Shown: positions 15,071 to 23,599 of the stretch, one piece after another
Numbering within the stretch: position 1 is the first letter of the stretch
Layout: every line of letters starts with the position of its first letter
Assembly: GCA_900549405.1 (NCBI GenBank)
Contig: URNZ01000019.1
Coordinates: 1-30,549 of the forward strand
Length of the DNA stretch: 30,549 nucleotides
From: an uncultured Eubacteriales bacterium
GTDB lineage: Bacteria; Bacillota; Clostridia; Oscillospirales; Oscillospiraceae
Direction: 5' to 3'
Translations under genes and position numbers: made by a program
Notes under the pieces: model-generated
Told to the model about the DNA's origin: nothing
Databases searched by the model: none
What the model saw: only the letters and a program-made list of their open reading frames with translations

Positions 15071-16834
15071 TTACTTTACCCGCAGCCGCTTGACCAGCCC
15101 CTCGTCCGGGGTGACCCAGGCGGTCTCATAGGTGGTGTAGACCACCATGCCCGGGCGGGCCCCGGCGGGCTTTTTCACGTATTTCACCGGGGTATAGTCC
15201 ACGGGGACCTTGCCCGACTCCCGACCCTGGGAGAACCAGGCGGCCAGACAGGCGGCCTCGTTCAGGCTCTGCAGGTCGGGCTGGGCCCCGCCGGTCCACA
15301 ATATCACGTGGGAGCCGTGGATCTTCTGGGTGTGGAACCAGATGTCGCTCTTAAAGGCCTGCTTGCAGGTGAGTAGGTCGTTCTGCACGTTGTTCTTGCC
15401 CACCGAGATGCGCAGCCCGGCGGAGGAGCGGAACTCCATGGGCTTGGGGCTTAACCGGCGGCCCTTGTCCTTCCCCTTGGTCTGGCGGCGGAGATAGCCC
15501 GTGTCCGCCAGCTCCTGGCGGATCTCCTGCAGGTCCCGTTCTCCCTCGGCCAGGGTAATGTTCTCCAGCACGCTGTTCAGATAGTCCAGCTCCCGGCGGC
15601 CCTTCTCCAGCTGGATGGTCAGCATCTCCTCCGCCGTTTTCGCCTTGTTGTATTCCTTATAATATTTCGCCGCATTCTGCTGGGGGGTGAGCAGGGGGTC
15701 CAGCTTGATGTCCACTTCGGCCCCCTCCGGGTCATAGAAATCCAGCGCCCGCAGCGTGGCCATGCCGCGCTCCATGGTGTGGAGGTTGGAGGTGATGATG
15801 TCCCCGAACTGGCGCAGCCGCTCCCGGTCCTGGGTGGCGTCCAGCTCCCGCTGCTGGTTGGCGATCTTCCGGGCGGTGCGGTCCCGGGCGTTGGTGACGG
15901 AGCGGATCAGGTCCTGGCCCTTCTGGCGGATGCGCTCCTGATTTTCCCGCTGCTCATAGAACCGGTCCATCAGGGCGGAGAAGGTGGGGTAGGCGGCGCA
16001 CGCCCCCGCCTCCTCATACTGCTCCGCCGGGAAGAAGGTGAAGTCCTTTGGCCGCTTTTCGATAGAGATCACAGTGGGCGTAAAGCCGTTTTCCTTCACA
16101 GAATTTAACAGCATTTCCGCCGCCTCGGCCACCCGGACCCGGCCCTGGGGCCCCAGCTCGTCAAAGGTCACGTCCACCCGGCCCCCTGCCCGGAAGGCGA
16201 TCTCCCGGCAGACCAGGGGCGACCAACCGCCGAAGGTATCCAGCAGCCAGTGGTCCACCCGGCTCTCCCCCGGGGCCTGCTCCACCTGGCGGAGCCACTC
16301 CGCCCCGTCCAGGGCGGTGGGGTCGGCCTTGTCCATGGCGGGGGGCAGGCGGTAAAACAGGCCGGGCAGCAGCTGCCGCTGGGCGGACATGTCCCCGTCC
16401 ACCCGGCGCAGGCAGTCCACGATGCGGCCCTGATCGTCCACCAGCACCAGATTGGCCCGGCGGCCCATAGCCTCCAGAATCAGGCGGCGCTCCTTCCGGT
16501 CCCCCAGCTCGTCCAGCACCTCCAGCCGCAGCTCCACGATGCGCTCCAGATGGGGCTGCTCCACGCTGAGGATGCGCCCACCCATCAGATGCTTGCGCAG
16601 CAGCATACAGAACATGGGGGGCGCGTCCGGGTTCTCCCGGGACAGCTCGGTCATTTGCAGCCGGGGGTGGTTGGGGCTGGCGGACAGCAGCAGCCGCCCG
16701 TTCCCCCGGCCCAGGCGCAGGGCCAGAATGATCTCGTCCCGCCCCGGCTGGTGGACCTTGTCGATCTTGGCCCCCGTCAAAATGGGCTTTAATTCTGCCA
16801 CAACGCCGGACAGACACAGGGCGTCAAGGGGCAT
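15071..16834 (-). CDS. rqcH: NFACT protein RqcH (ribosome quality control; Rqc2/FbpA family)
   Basis: 587 residues. The NFACT-N domain begins MPLDALCLSGVVAELKPIL; D112-R113 in LDELGDRKERR is a candidate for the DR pair needed for alanine tailing. A long charged region from about 260 to 430 is predicted helical/coiled coil. The C-terminal NFACT-R domain contains ISVGKNNVQNDLLTCKQA, DIWFHTQKIHGSHVIL and the end VKYVKKPAGARPGMVVYT. Known members bind split 50S subunits with stalled peptidyl-tRNA and add C-terminal alanine tails as a degradation mark; older annotations call them fibronectin-binding proteins. ATG at 16834 follows GAGGTGAAGG. It is 45 bp behind mrnC without visible promoter. Confidence 0.93.
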   Translation of the reverse strand: MPLDALCLSGVVAELKPILTGAKIDKVHQPGRDEIILALRLGRGNGRLLLSASPNHPRLQMTELSRENPDAPPMFCMLLRKHLMGGRILSVEQPHLERIVELRLEVLDELGDRKERRLILEAMGRRANLVLVDDQGRIVDCLRRVDGDMSAQRQLLPGLFYRLPPAMDKADPTALDGAEWLRQVEQAPGESRVDHWLLDTFGGWSPLVCREIAFRAGGRVDVTFDELGPQGRVRVAEAAEMLLNSVKENGFTPTVISIEKRPKDFTFFPAEQYEEAGACAAYPTFSALMDRFYEQRENQERIRQKGQDLIRSVTNARDRTARKIANQQRELDATQDRERLRQFGDIITSNLHTMERGMATLRALDFYDPEGAEVDIKLDPLLTPQQNAAKYYKEYNKAKTAEEMLTIQLEKGRRELDYLNSVLENITLAEGERDLQEIRQELADTGYLRRQTKGKDKGRRLSPKPMEFRSSAGLRISVGKNNVQNDLLTCKQAFKSDIWFHTQKIHGSHVILWTGGAQPDLQSLNEAACLAAWFSQGRESGKVPVDYTPVKYVKKPAGARPGMVVYTTYETAWVTPDEGLVKRLRVK

Positions 16835-16879
16835 ATTCCTTCACCTCATTCGTTGTTTTCTGTAAAGTGTTTTTCCTGT

Positions 16880-17314
16880 TCAGTCGTTCTCCTGCATGGA
16901 TTTAAGCGCATCTGCCTCGCCCATCAGCACGGCAAACAGCTCGTTCAGGCGCTGGGTCTGGCCCTGGAGATAGAGCCAGCCGAACAGGGCCTCCAGGCCG
17001 GTGGCCGTCTGATACTCCCCCCGGCTGGCCGCCTTGGGCACGGAGTGGGGCGCGGTGTTCCGCCCACGGCGGAAGACCTCCTCCTCCTCCGGGGTGAGCA
17101 TGGGCCGGATGCGCTCCATGGCCGCCGCCTGGGCGGGGGCCGCCACATATTTCACCGTGGCCCGGTGCAGGTCCTTGGCCTTGGCCTTCCCGTGGAGACA
17201 CAGCCAGGAGCGGACCATCAGCTCGAACACCCCGTCCCCCAGGTGGGCCAGGCCTAAGCTGGACAGGCCCAGCAGCTGGTCCCGGGGCATGTGCAGATCA
17301 AAATAGTCGGTCAT
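16880..17314 (-). CDS. mrnC: Mini-ribonuclease 3
   Basis: 144-residue RNase III-like nuclease lacking the double-stranded RNA-binding domain; it trims the ends of 23S rRNA precursor in Firmicutes. LGLAHLGDGVFELMVRSWL contains the conserved acidic active-site helix, and SRGEYQTATGLEALFGWLYLQG is the second conserved block with the metal-binding Glu. The frame is open to 17482, but the extension lies over the upp terminator; ATG at 17314 follows GGTGGAGG. It is commonly placed after cysS in other Firmicutes; here it lies after upp and before rqcH. Confidence 0.94.
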   Translation of the reverse strand: MTDYFDLHMPRDQLLGLSSLGLAHLGDGVFELMVRSWLCLHGKAKAKDLHRATVKYVAAPAQAAAMERIRPMLTPEEEEVFRRGRNTAPHSVPKAASRGEYQTATGLEALFGWLYLQGQTQRLNELFAVLMGEADALKSMQEND

Positions 17315-17344
17315 TGTTCTTCCTCCACCCGCCTGCCATGAAAA

Positions 17345-17374
17345 CGCGCCCCGGGATGTCTCTCCCGGGGCGCG
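17345..17374 (-). terminator. Terminator between upp and mrnC
   Basis: Minus-strand 11-bp GC-only stem CGCGCCCCGGG / CCCGGGGCGCG with an 8-base loop, then only TTTTC. It starts 17 bases after the upp stop. The short T-run suggests partial read-through. Confidence 0.75.
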
Positions 17375-17390
17375 GAGCAGGGACGGTTTT

Positions 17391-18026
17391 TTACTTGGTG
17401 CCGAAAATGCGGTCGCCGGCGTCGCCCAGGCCGGGGACGATGTAGGCGTGGTCGTTGAGCTTCTCGTCAACGGCGGCCACATAGATGTCCACGTCGGGGT
17501 GCTCCTTCTGGATGCAGGCGATGCCCTCGGGGGCGGCGATGACGTTCATCAGCTTGATGTGCTTGCAGCCATAGCCCTTGATGAAGGTGATGGCGGCGGC
17601 GGCGGAGCCGCCGGTGGCCAGCATGGGGTCCAGGATGATAACGTCCCGCTCGGCGATGTCGTTGGGCATCTTGCAGTAATACTCTACGGGGACGTGGGTC
17701 TCGGGGTCGCGGTACAGGCCGATGTGGCCCACCTTGGCAGAGGGGATCAGATTCAGGATGCCGTCCACCATACCCAGACCGGCACGGAGGATGGGCACGA
17801 TGGCCAGCTTCTTGCCGGCCAGGTGCTTGAAGGTGGCGGTGGCCACGGGGGTCTTGACCTCGATGTCCTCCAGGGGCAGGTCGCGGGTGGCCTCGTAGCA
17901 CTCCAGGGCGGCGATCTCAGAGACGATCTCACGGAACTCCTTCACGCCGGTGCGCTCGTCCCGCAGGATGGTCAGCTTGTGCTGCAGCAGGGGGTGGTCC
18001 AGAACATGAACTTTCTCGTTAAACAT
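17391..18026 (-). CDS. upp: Uracil phosphoribosyltransferase
   Basis: Salvage enzyme converting uracil and PRPP to UMP. 211 residues, full length. N-terminal [18 protein letters not shown], the PRPP loop [16 protein letters not shown], and the C-terminal [13 protein letters not shown] are diagnostic. ATG at 18026 follows AAGGAGAG eight bases upstream. The stop of tsaB is 15 bases upstream, so it belongs to the tsaE-tsaB unit. A GC-rich terminator follows. Confidence 0.98.
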   Translation of the reverse strand: MFNEKVHVLDHPLLQHKLTILRDERTGVKEFREIVSEIAALECYEATRDLPLEDIEVKTPVATATFKHLAGKKLAIVPILRAGLGMVDGILNLIPSAKVGHIGLYRDPETHVPVEYYCKMPNDIAERDVIILDPMLATGGSAAAAITFIKGYGCKHIKLMNVIAAPEGIACIQKEHPDVDIYVAAVDEKLNDHAYIVPGLGDAGDRIFGTK

Positions 18027-18041
18027 GGCGATGCTCTCCTT

Positions 18042-18752
18042 TTATTGTTGAGATTTTTCCCGGGCAAGCCGCTCCCGTTCCGCCTGAGACAGGCGGTGAT
18101 ACTGGGGGACCAGCGCCCCGCCCTTGACCAGCTCGCCCCGGGCAGCCAGCTCTTCCGCCGCCCGAGCCACGCCCCAGGCGCTCTGCATACGCAGGTGCTC
18201 GGGGGCCAGGGTCATGGGTATCCCTTCTTCTGTCAAGGTATTATAGCACAGTTTGGCCCCATCTCCAACGACTATTTTCGAATTTTCATAATTTTTCAGC
18301 TCGGCGCCCAGCTCCTCCAACGAGATGGCCCGGTCCGGGGTCAGCCGCTCCAGCCCCGTGCCGGTGGCCAGGAACAGGGCGTTGTACACCTGCTTGCGCC
18401 GGGCGTCCATGGCGCAGACGATCAGACTGCCCGCCATGTGGGCCAGGGGCCAGGCCATGGACTCCAGGGTGGAGCAGGGGGCGCAGTCCTTGTCCTCCGG
18501 CCAGGCCAGGCCCTTGACGGTGGCCACGCCGATGCGCAGGCCGGTAAAGGACCCAGGGCCCGCCGCCACAGCGATCACGTCCACCTGGTCCAGGGTGAGC
18601 TGGCTGTTGGCCAGCATGTCCCGCACCATGGGCAGCAGGGTCCGGCTGTGGGTCAGGCCGCTGTTCTGATAGGACTGGGCCACCAGCTCCCCGTCCCGGC
18701 ACAGGGCGGCGGAGCAGGCGGTGGCAGAGGATTCCAAGGCTAAGATCATCAT
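18042..18752 (-). CDS. tsaB: tRNA t6A biosynthesis protein TsaB
   Basis: 236 residues. An inactive TsaD relative that acts as scaffold in the TsaBDE complex making N6-threonylcarbamoyladenosine at tRNA position 37. MMILALESSATACSAAL at the start and VAAGPGSFTGLRIGVATVKGLA at about 62-83 are the family signatures. ATG at 18752 has only a weak GTGGGA site; a second ATG is directly adjacent. It follows tsaE by 84 bp, which contain no clear promoter. Confidence 0.96.
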   Translation of the reverse strand: MMILALESSATACSAALCRDGELVAQSYQNSGLTHSRTLLPMVRDMLANSQLTLDQVDVIAVAAGPGSFTGLRIGVATVKGLAWPEDKDCAPCSTLESMAWPLAHMAGSLIVCAMDARRKQVYNALFLATGTGLERLTPDRAISLEELGAELKNYENSKIVVGDGAKLCYNTLTEEGIPMTLAPEHLRMQSAWGVARAAEELAARGELVKGGALVPQYHRLSQAERERLAREKSQQ

Positions 18753-18836
18753 GTTTTATCCCACACTTCTTCTGGTTCTAGTTTCTGAGTCTGTTTTCCT
18801 TTCCCGCCCCCTGCGGGGGCAGAAAGCGAAAGACTT

Positions 18837-19283
18837 TTATGCTTCTGCGGTCAAATCGGGGCCGCCGGTGACGGAGATGACCCGCTGGTCGTCCTGCGCC
18901 CCCCGGCGGATGTCCACCCGGATGGCGTCGTCATCCAGGGCGTCGTCCACGTTTTCGCTCCACTCCACGGCGCACACGCCGCCCCGGGCCAGATAGTCCT
19001 CCCAGCCGATGTCGAACAGCTCGTCCGAGCTGCCCAGGCGATACATGTCAAAGTGGAACAGGGGCAGCCGCCCCCCCTCATACTCGTTGACGATGGTAAA
19101 GGTGGGGCTGGTCACCCGGTCCGGGATGCCCAGGCCCCGGGCCAGGCCACGGGTAAAGGCGGTCTTCCCCGCCCCCAGGTCCCCGGTGTAGGCGATCACC
19201 GCCCCGGGCTGGATCAGCTGCCCCAGGCGAAAGCCCAGGGCCTCGGTCTGCTCCTCCCCGGCGGTGGTATACTCTTTTGTCAT
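18837..19283 (-). CDS. tsaE: tRNA t6A biosynthesis ATPase TsaE
   Basis: 148-residue P-loop ATPase of the t6A complex. Walker A GDLGAGKT at residues 34-41, SPTFTIVNEY, the HFDMYRL motif and a late VEWSEN are typical. The C-terminus runs on slightly. I chose the ATG at 19283, which has GGGGAGG eight bases upstream; an in-frame GTG at 19304 has no such site. It is the first gene of the tsaE-tsaB-upp unit, with an extended -10 promoter upstream. Confidence 0.96.
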   Translation of the reverse strand: MTKEYTTAGEEQTEALGFRLGQLIQPGAVIAYTGDLGAGKTAFTRGLARGLGIPDRVTSPTFTIVNEYEGGRLPLFHFDMYRLGSSDELFDIGWEDYLARGGVCAVEWSENVDDALDDDAIRVDIRRGAQDDQRVISVTGGPDLTAEA

Positions 19284-19327
19284 GGGCGCGGCCTCCCCGT
19301 TCACAGAAAATTTTCAAATCGTCTTTT

Positions 19328-19357
19328 ATTATAGCACACCTTGGGTTTGCCTTTCCA
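19328..19357 (-). promoter_or_regulatory. Probable promoter of tsaE-tsaB-upp
   Basis: Minus-strand TGGAAA (19357-19352), 18-base spacer, TATAAT (19333-19328) with TG one base upstream of it (extended -10). It lies 45 bases before the tsaE ATG and overlaps the region from which the SEDS gene must be transcribed in the other direction. Confidence 0.68.
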
Positions 19358-19408
19358 CTGAAATGTGATAAAATATATTGTCTAATTTTTCTCCAAGGAG
19401 GCGAGGAC

Positions 19409-20605
19409 TTGTCTGCCCTGCTCTCTCCCTTTCGGGAGTTTTTTCAAAAAGGAGACCGCATTCTGCTCTCCCTGTGTCTGGCGGCCAGCGGCTTCGGTGT
19501 GATGCTCATCTACTCCGCCACCCGGTGGCAGCACGACTACAAAGAGGTGATCGTCCAGCTGGTGGCCATCTTCCTGGGCGTCATCGCATATATGGTCATG
19601 ACGTCGGTGGACTTTCAGCTCTTCACCGAAAAGAACTGGAAGGGTCTGCTCATCTTCAGCGTGGTCATGCTGCTGCTGCTGCTCACCCCCCTGGGGCTGT
19701 CTATTTACGGCAACCGGAACTGGCTCCAGCTGTCCAAGATCATCCCCAAGTTCCCCATGAACCTTCAGCCCAACGAGATCGACAAGCTGCCCTTTATCCT
19801 GCTGCTGTCCCTGCTCATCTGCCGCATCAAGGACCGGGGGATGGACATCAGTTCAATCCCCTCCGTCATGCGGATCGGCGGCTTCACCGTGTTCATGCTG
19901 GGCCTCATCGCCGCCATCTGCGGCGACATGGGCACCTGCGTGGTGTACATGATGATCTTTGTGGTCATGGCCTGGAGCGCCGGGGTAAAGGTCCGCTGGT
20001 TCGTCTTAGTGGGCGGCGGACTGATCGCCGCCGCGCTGATCCTGTGGTTCTTCATCCTGCCGGACACCGACCTGTGGGACAGCAACTATATCATCATGCG
20101 CTTCCGGGTGGTGCTGGACCACAGTCTGGACCCCCAGGACAAGGGCTTTCAGCAGAGCCGCTCTATCCTGGCCATCGGCTCTGGCCAGCTCTTCGGCCAG
20201 GGGCTGCTCCACGGCATCCAGACTCAGGCCGACTACAGCAGCGCCCTCCCTGCCCGGGACACCGACTTCATCTTCGCCGTCTGCGGCGAGGAGTTGGGCA
20301 TGGTGGGCTGCCTGGCCCTGCTGACCCTGCTGTTTCTCATCGTCCTGCGGTGCGTGTGGGTCAGCCGCCGGGCCAGCTCCCCCTTCTCCGCCTATGTGTG
20401 CATGGGCATGGCGGGGATGCTGCTGGCCCAGATCTTGCTGAACGTGGGCATGTGCCTGTATGTGCTGCCCGTCATGGGCCTGACGCTCCCCTTCATCAGC
20501 TATGGCGGCTCGTCCATCATCACCCTGTTTGCCGCCATGGGCATCGTCTCCAGCGTGAAGGCGCGAATGCTGCCCAGCTGGCTGCGGAACCAGAGCAACG
20601 CCTGA
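19409..20605 (+). CDS. SEDS-family peptidoglycan polymerase, RodA/FtsW-like
   Basis: 398-residue polytopic membrane protein with about ten membrane segments. SEDS proteins polymerise glycan strands from lipid II together with a class B penicillin-binding protein, in elongation (RodA), division (FtsW) or sporulation (SpoVE). RDTDFIFAVCGEELG holds the essential Asp (D286 in TDF). The canonical QPSE motif reads QPNE at 120-123, and PFISYGGSSIITLFAAMGIV closes the protein. TTG at 19409 has AAGGAGG seven bases upstream; an upstream ATG at 19277 would run through the intergenic promoters. RodA-like by general length and loop pattern; the class is not certain. Monocistronic, ends at a strong terminator. 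Confidence 0.92.
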   Translation: MSALLSPFREFFQKGDRILLSLCLAASGFGVMLIYSATRWQHDYKEVIVQLVAIFLGVIAYMVMTSVDFQLFTEKNWKGLLIFSVVMLLLLLTPLGLSIYGNRNWLQLSKIIPKFPMNLQPNEIDKLPFILLLSLLICRIKDRGMDISSIPSVMRIGGFTVFMLGLIAAICGDMGTCVVYMMIFVVMAWSAGVKVRWFVLVGGGLIAAALILWFFILPDTDLWDSNYIIMRFRVVLDHSLDPQDKGFQQSRSILAIGSGQLFGQGLLHGIQTQADYSSALPARDTDFIFAVCGEELGMVGCLALLTLLFLIVLRCVWVSRRASSPFSAYVCMGMAGMLLAQILLNVGMCLYVLPVMGLTLPFISYGGSSIITLFAAMGIVSSVKARMLPSWLRNQSNA

Positions 20606-20631
20606 GCGTAACAACCTGAACAACAGAAAAA

Positions 20632-20675
20632 CGCCCGTGTCTTCCGAAATTTCAGGAAGACACGGGCGAATTTTT
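20632..20675. terminator. Bidirectional terminator between the SEDS gene and rsgA
   Basis: 14-bp perfect stem (20632-20645 with 20655-20668), 9-base loop, T-run on the plus strand from 20671 and A-run 20627-20631 that gives the minus-strand T-run. Convergent genes share it. Confidence 0.92.
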
Positions 20676-21537
20676 ATTTTCTCTCCCAGTCGGGGATGGC
20701 TTTTGCCTGCTCATACAGGCGGACATAGCTGGCGTGGCGGGTGGGCTGGATCTCCCCCCGCTTCAGGGCGGCCAGCACGGCGCAGCCCTTCTCCTTCACG
20801 TGGGCACAGTCCTGAAACTGGCACTGGTCCACATAGGGCGCAAACTCCGGGAAGCACCGGGCCAGCTCCTCCTTGCGCATCAGCTCCATGCGGTCCACGT
20901 CGAAGGAGGAAAAACCCGGGGTGTCCGCCACCACCGCCCCGCAGCCCAGGCGGAACAGCTCCACATGGCGGGTGGTGTGGCGGCCACGGCCCAGCTTTTC
21001 GCTCACGTCCCCGGTGGCCAGGTCCACCTGGTCGTCCAGGGCGTTTAAAATGCTGGATTTTCCTACGCCGGAGTTGCCTGTAAAGGCAGATACCTTTCCG
21101 GCGATAAGGCTTCTCAGCTGGTCCATGCCCTCCCCCGTCTGGGCGCTGACCTTCAGGGTGGGAAAGCCCGCGGCGGTGTAGATGGCCGCCAGGTCATCCC
21201 CCGGCTCTAAGTCGCACTTGTTCACGCAGATGACGCAGGGGCAGTCACGGCTCTGGGCGATGGCCACCACCCGGTCAATGAGGAACGGGTCGGTGACCGG
21301 GATGGCCTGGGAGGCGATGATGACCAGCTGGTCGATGTTGGCCACCGCCGGGCGGTAAAACTGGTTCTTCCGGGGCAGGATGCGGTCTAAGGAGCCGCTG
21401 CCGTCCCCCAGGGGGGTGAACTCCACCCGGTCCCCCACCAGGGGGGTGACCTTTTGGTGGCGGAGCTTGCCCCGGCCCCGGCAGGCGGTGACGGTCTGGC
21501 CGTCGTCCACGTAGTAAAAGCCGCTGAGGGCCTTCAT
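20674..21537 (-). CDS. rsgA: Ribosome small-subunit-dependent GTPase RsgA
   Basis: 287-residue circularly permuted GTPase that checks late 30S maturation. N-terminal OB-fold (about 1-65), then G4 NKCD at 106-109 before G1 GNSGVGKS at 154-161 and G3 DTPG at 205-208, which is the permuted order. The C-terminal zinc motif is C239-x4-C244-x-H246-x5-C252. ATG at 21537 has GGAAGGG in front; the ATG at 21552 lies almost on the prkC stop and lacks a site. Last gene of the priA operon. Confidence 0.97.
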   Translation of the reverse strand: MKALSGFYYVDDGQTVTACRGRGKLRHQKVTPLVGDRVEFTPLGDGSGSLDRILPRKNQFYRPAVANIDQLVIIASQAIPVTDPFLIDRVVAIAQSRDCPCVICVNKCDLEPGDDLAAIYTAAGFPTLKVSAQTGEGMDQLRSLIAGKVSAFTGNSGVGKSSILNALDDQVDLATGDVSEKLGRGRHTTRHVELFRLGCGAVVADTPGFSSFDVDRMELMRKEELARCFPEFAPYVDQCQFQDCAHVKEKGCAVLAALKRGEIQPTRHASYVRLYEQAKAIPDWERK

Positions 21538-21556
21538 GATGATCCCTTCCATGGCG

Positions 21557-23560
21557 TTACCCGGCCAGCGTGACGGAGAAGGTACTGCTGCGCACCCCGT
21601 CGAAATAGACGGTGAGGGTCTTGGTCTCCCCCGCTGTGCCGGTGACGGGCACGGAGACGGAGGTGTTCATGGCGGCGTCCACGCTCTCGTCAAAGATGAC
21701 CTGGCCGTCCATGATGACCTGAACGCTGACGCTCTGACTGCTGACAGGCAGGTCGATGTCCACATTCTGGGTCACTTCCTTGGGGGCGCTGGCGGGGTCG
21801 GGGCCCTTGCTGATCTGCAGGTTCACCTTGGTGCCCGCGTCCACCTGGGTATAGGCGGCGGGGTACTGGCCCACCACTTTTCCGGCCTCCACCGTATCGC
21901 TGTAGACCTTGTCGGTCTTGCCCACGGCCAGGTTCATGGTGTTCAGGTCGCTGGTGGCCTGCTCCAGGGTGCGCTCAGTCAGGCTGGGCACGGCCACCTG
22001 CTCCGTCTTGGGGCCCAGGCTGATGACCAGCTGGACCTTGGTGCCGGGGGCCACGGGGGTGTCCACCAGGGGGGTGAAGGAGATCACGTGGTCCTTGGCC
22101 ACCTCTTTGTCGTTTTCATAGGTGGCGGTGATGTCGCTTGTCTTGATGCCCACCCGGTCCAGCTCGATATAGGCCTGGCGATACTCCATGTTGGAGAGGT
22201 TGGGCATGCTCTTCACCTGGGGTCCGGCGCTGACGGTAACGGTGATCTCCGTCTTGTCGGCGCTGACGCTGCTGCCCGCCGCCGGGGACTGGTCCAATAT
22301 GGTCCCGGCCTCGGAGTCGTCCTCCTGGACCTCCCCCTGGACCACGGTGAAGTGGTCCTTCAGCAGGGCGGAGTCCTGGATCACGTCCTCATACAGCTGG
22401 CCCTTCAGGTTGGGCACCTGATAGCCCTGGGGCTGGGACAGCATCCCGGAGAACAGGGTGCGGTAGAGTACCACGCCCACCACCAAGATGAACAGCAGGA
22501 TGCCCGCTGCTCCGGCGATCATGCCCCAGCGGGGCCCCCGAGGCTCTGGCTCGTCCTCTTCCTCCTCATAGGGGAGGGAGTCGGGCCCGGGGACCCGGCG
22601 GCGCTCGCTATAGGTGCGGCTGCCCCGGCCTGTCCCCCCGTGGATGGGGGTGACGGGACGGATGCGGGTCTTGTCCTCGTCAGGCTCCTCGGGGAGAAAC
22701 TCGTTGACGTTATAGTCAAAGTTGATGTTGGGGTTCTTGCGGAACTCCTCCAGGTCGGCCAGCATCTCCCCCGCGTCGGCATAGCGGTCGTCCGGGTTGG
22801 GGGCCATGGCCTTCATGGTGATCTCCTCCAGAGCCTCGGGGATGGTGGGGTCGATCTCCCGCGGCGAGAGGGGGATGGAGTTGATGTGCTGGATGGCCAC
22901 GGACACGGCGGTGTCCCCCTCAAAGGGCAGCCGCCCGGTGATCATCTCATACAGCACCACCCCGGCGGAGTACAGGTCGCTGCGGGCGTCGATGTGGCTG
23001 CCCCTGGCCTGCTCCGGGGAGATATAATGGACGGAACCCAGGGCCTCCTGGGTCAGGGTGCTGTGTCCGCCGGAGGCCACCCGGGCGATGCCGAAGTCGG
23101 CCACCTTCACGCTGCCGTCCCGCAGCACCATCACGTTGTGGGGCTTGATGTCCCGGTGGATGATGCCCCGGCTGTGGGCGTGGCCCAGGGCCTTTACGAT
23201 CTGGGTGATGAAGTGCAGGGCCTCCCGCCAGTTCAGCTTGCCCTCCTTCTTCTGCATATACTGCTTCAGGGTGATCCCGTCGATGAGCTCCATGACGATG
23301 TACTCAATGTCAGTGGAGCGGCTGACATCATACACCGCCACGATGTTGGGGTGAGACAGCATGGCCACGGCCTGGGACTCGTCGTGGAAGCGGCGGCGGA
23401 ACTCGGCGTCCTGGGCCAGGTCCTCCCGCAGGATCTTCACCGCCACCAACCGGTTCAGCCGGTGGCACCGGGCTTTATACACCTTGGCCATCCCGCCGGT
23501 GCCGATGAGCTCCAGGATCTCATATCGGTTGTCGAGTAATTTACCTATGTACTGATCCAT
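21557..23560 (-). CDS. prkC: PASTA-domain Ser/Thr protein kinase PrkC/PknB
   Basis: 667-residue membrane kinase. The kinase domain covers about 13-270: glycine loop GTGGMAKVY, K42 in VAVKIL, HRDIKPHN (HRD 135-137) and DFG 155-157. An acidic/arginine juxtamembrane linker follows, then one membrane helix at about 346-367. Outside are three PASTA repeats (about 379-447, 449-517, 520-587) and an extra beta-rich C-terminal domain (about 595-667). PASTA kinases bind muropeptides or lipid II and phosphorylate cell-wall and growth regulators. ATG at 23560 follows GGAGG; a TTG at 23581 is in frame but overlaps that site. It pairs with prpC directly upstream. Confidence 0.96.
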   Translation of the reverse strand: MDQYIGKLLDNRYEILELIGTGGMAKVYKARCHRLNRLVAVKILREDLAQDAEFRRRFHDESQAVAMLSHPNIVAVYDVSRSTDIEYIVMELIDGITLKQYMQKKEGKLNWREALHFITQIVKALGHAHSRGIIHRDIKPHNVMVLRDGSVKVADFGIARVASGGHSTLTQEALGSVHYISPEQARGSHIDARSDLYSAGVVLYEMITGRLPFEGDTAVSVAIQHINSIPLSPREIDPTIPEALEEITMKAMAPNPDDRYADAGEMLADLEEFRKNPNINFDYNVNEFLPEEPDEDKTRIRPVTPIHGGTGRGSRTYSERRRVPGPDSLPYEEEEDEPEPRGPRWGMIAGAAGILLFILVVGVVLYRTLFSGMLSQPQGYQVPNLKGQLYEDVIQDSALLKDHFTVVQGEVQEDDSEAGTILDQSPAAGSSVSADKTEITVTVSAGPQVKSMPNLSNMEYRQAYIELDRVGIKTSDITATYENDKEVAKDHVISFTPLVDTPVAPGTKVQLVISLGPKTEQVAVPSLTERTLEQATSDLNTMNLAVGKTDKVYSDTVEAGKVVGQYPAAYTQVDAGTKVNLQISKGPDPASAPKEVTQNVDIDLPVSSQSVSVQVIMDGQVIFDESVDAAMNTSVSVPVTGTAGETKTLTVYFDGVRSSTFSVTLAG

Positions 23561-23599
23561 GGTAAATCTCCTCCTTTTCAATCAGCATCATTGTTCCGG

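Noticed and set aside
17315..17482. Longer mrnC start at 17482
   Set aside because: It would run across the upp terminator and upp coding region; ATG at 17314 has GGAGG and gives a full Mini-III domain.
18800..18830. GCCCCC/GGGGGC hairpin between tsaE and tsaB as a terminator
   Set aside because: Short stem with a very small loop and no T-run on either strand.
21536..23539. 667-codon plus-strand open frame opposite prkC
   Set aside because: Mirrors the prkC gene almost exactly; His/Gly/Val-rich composition comes from reverse-reading GC-rich codons.
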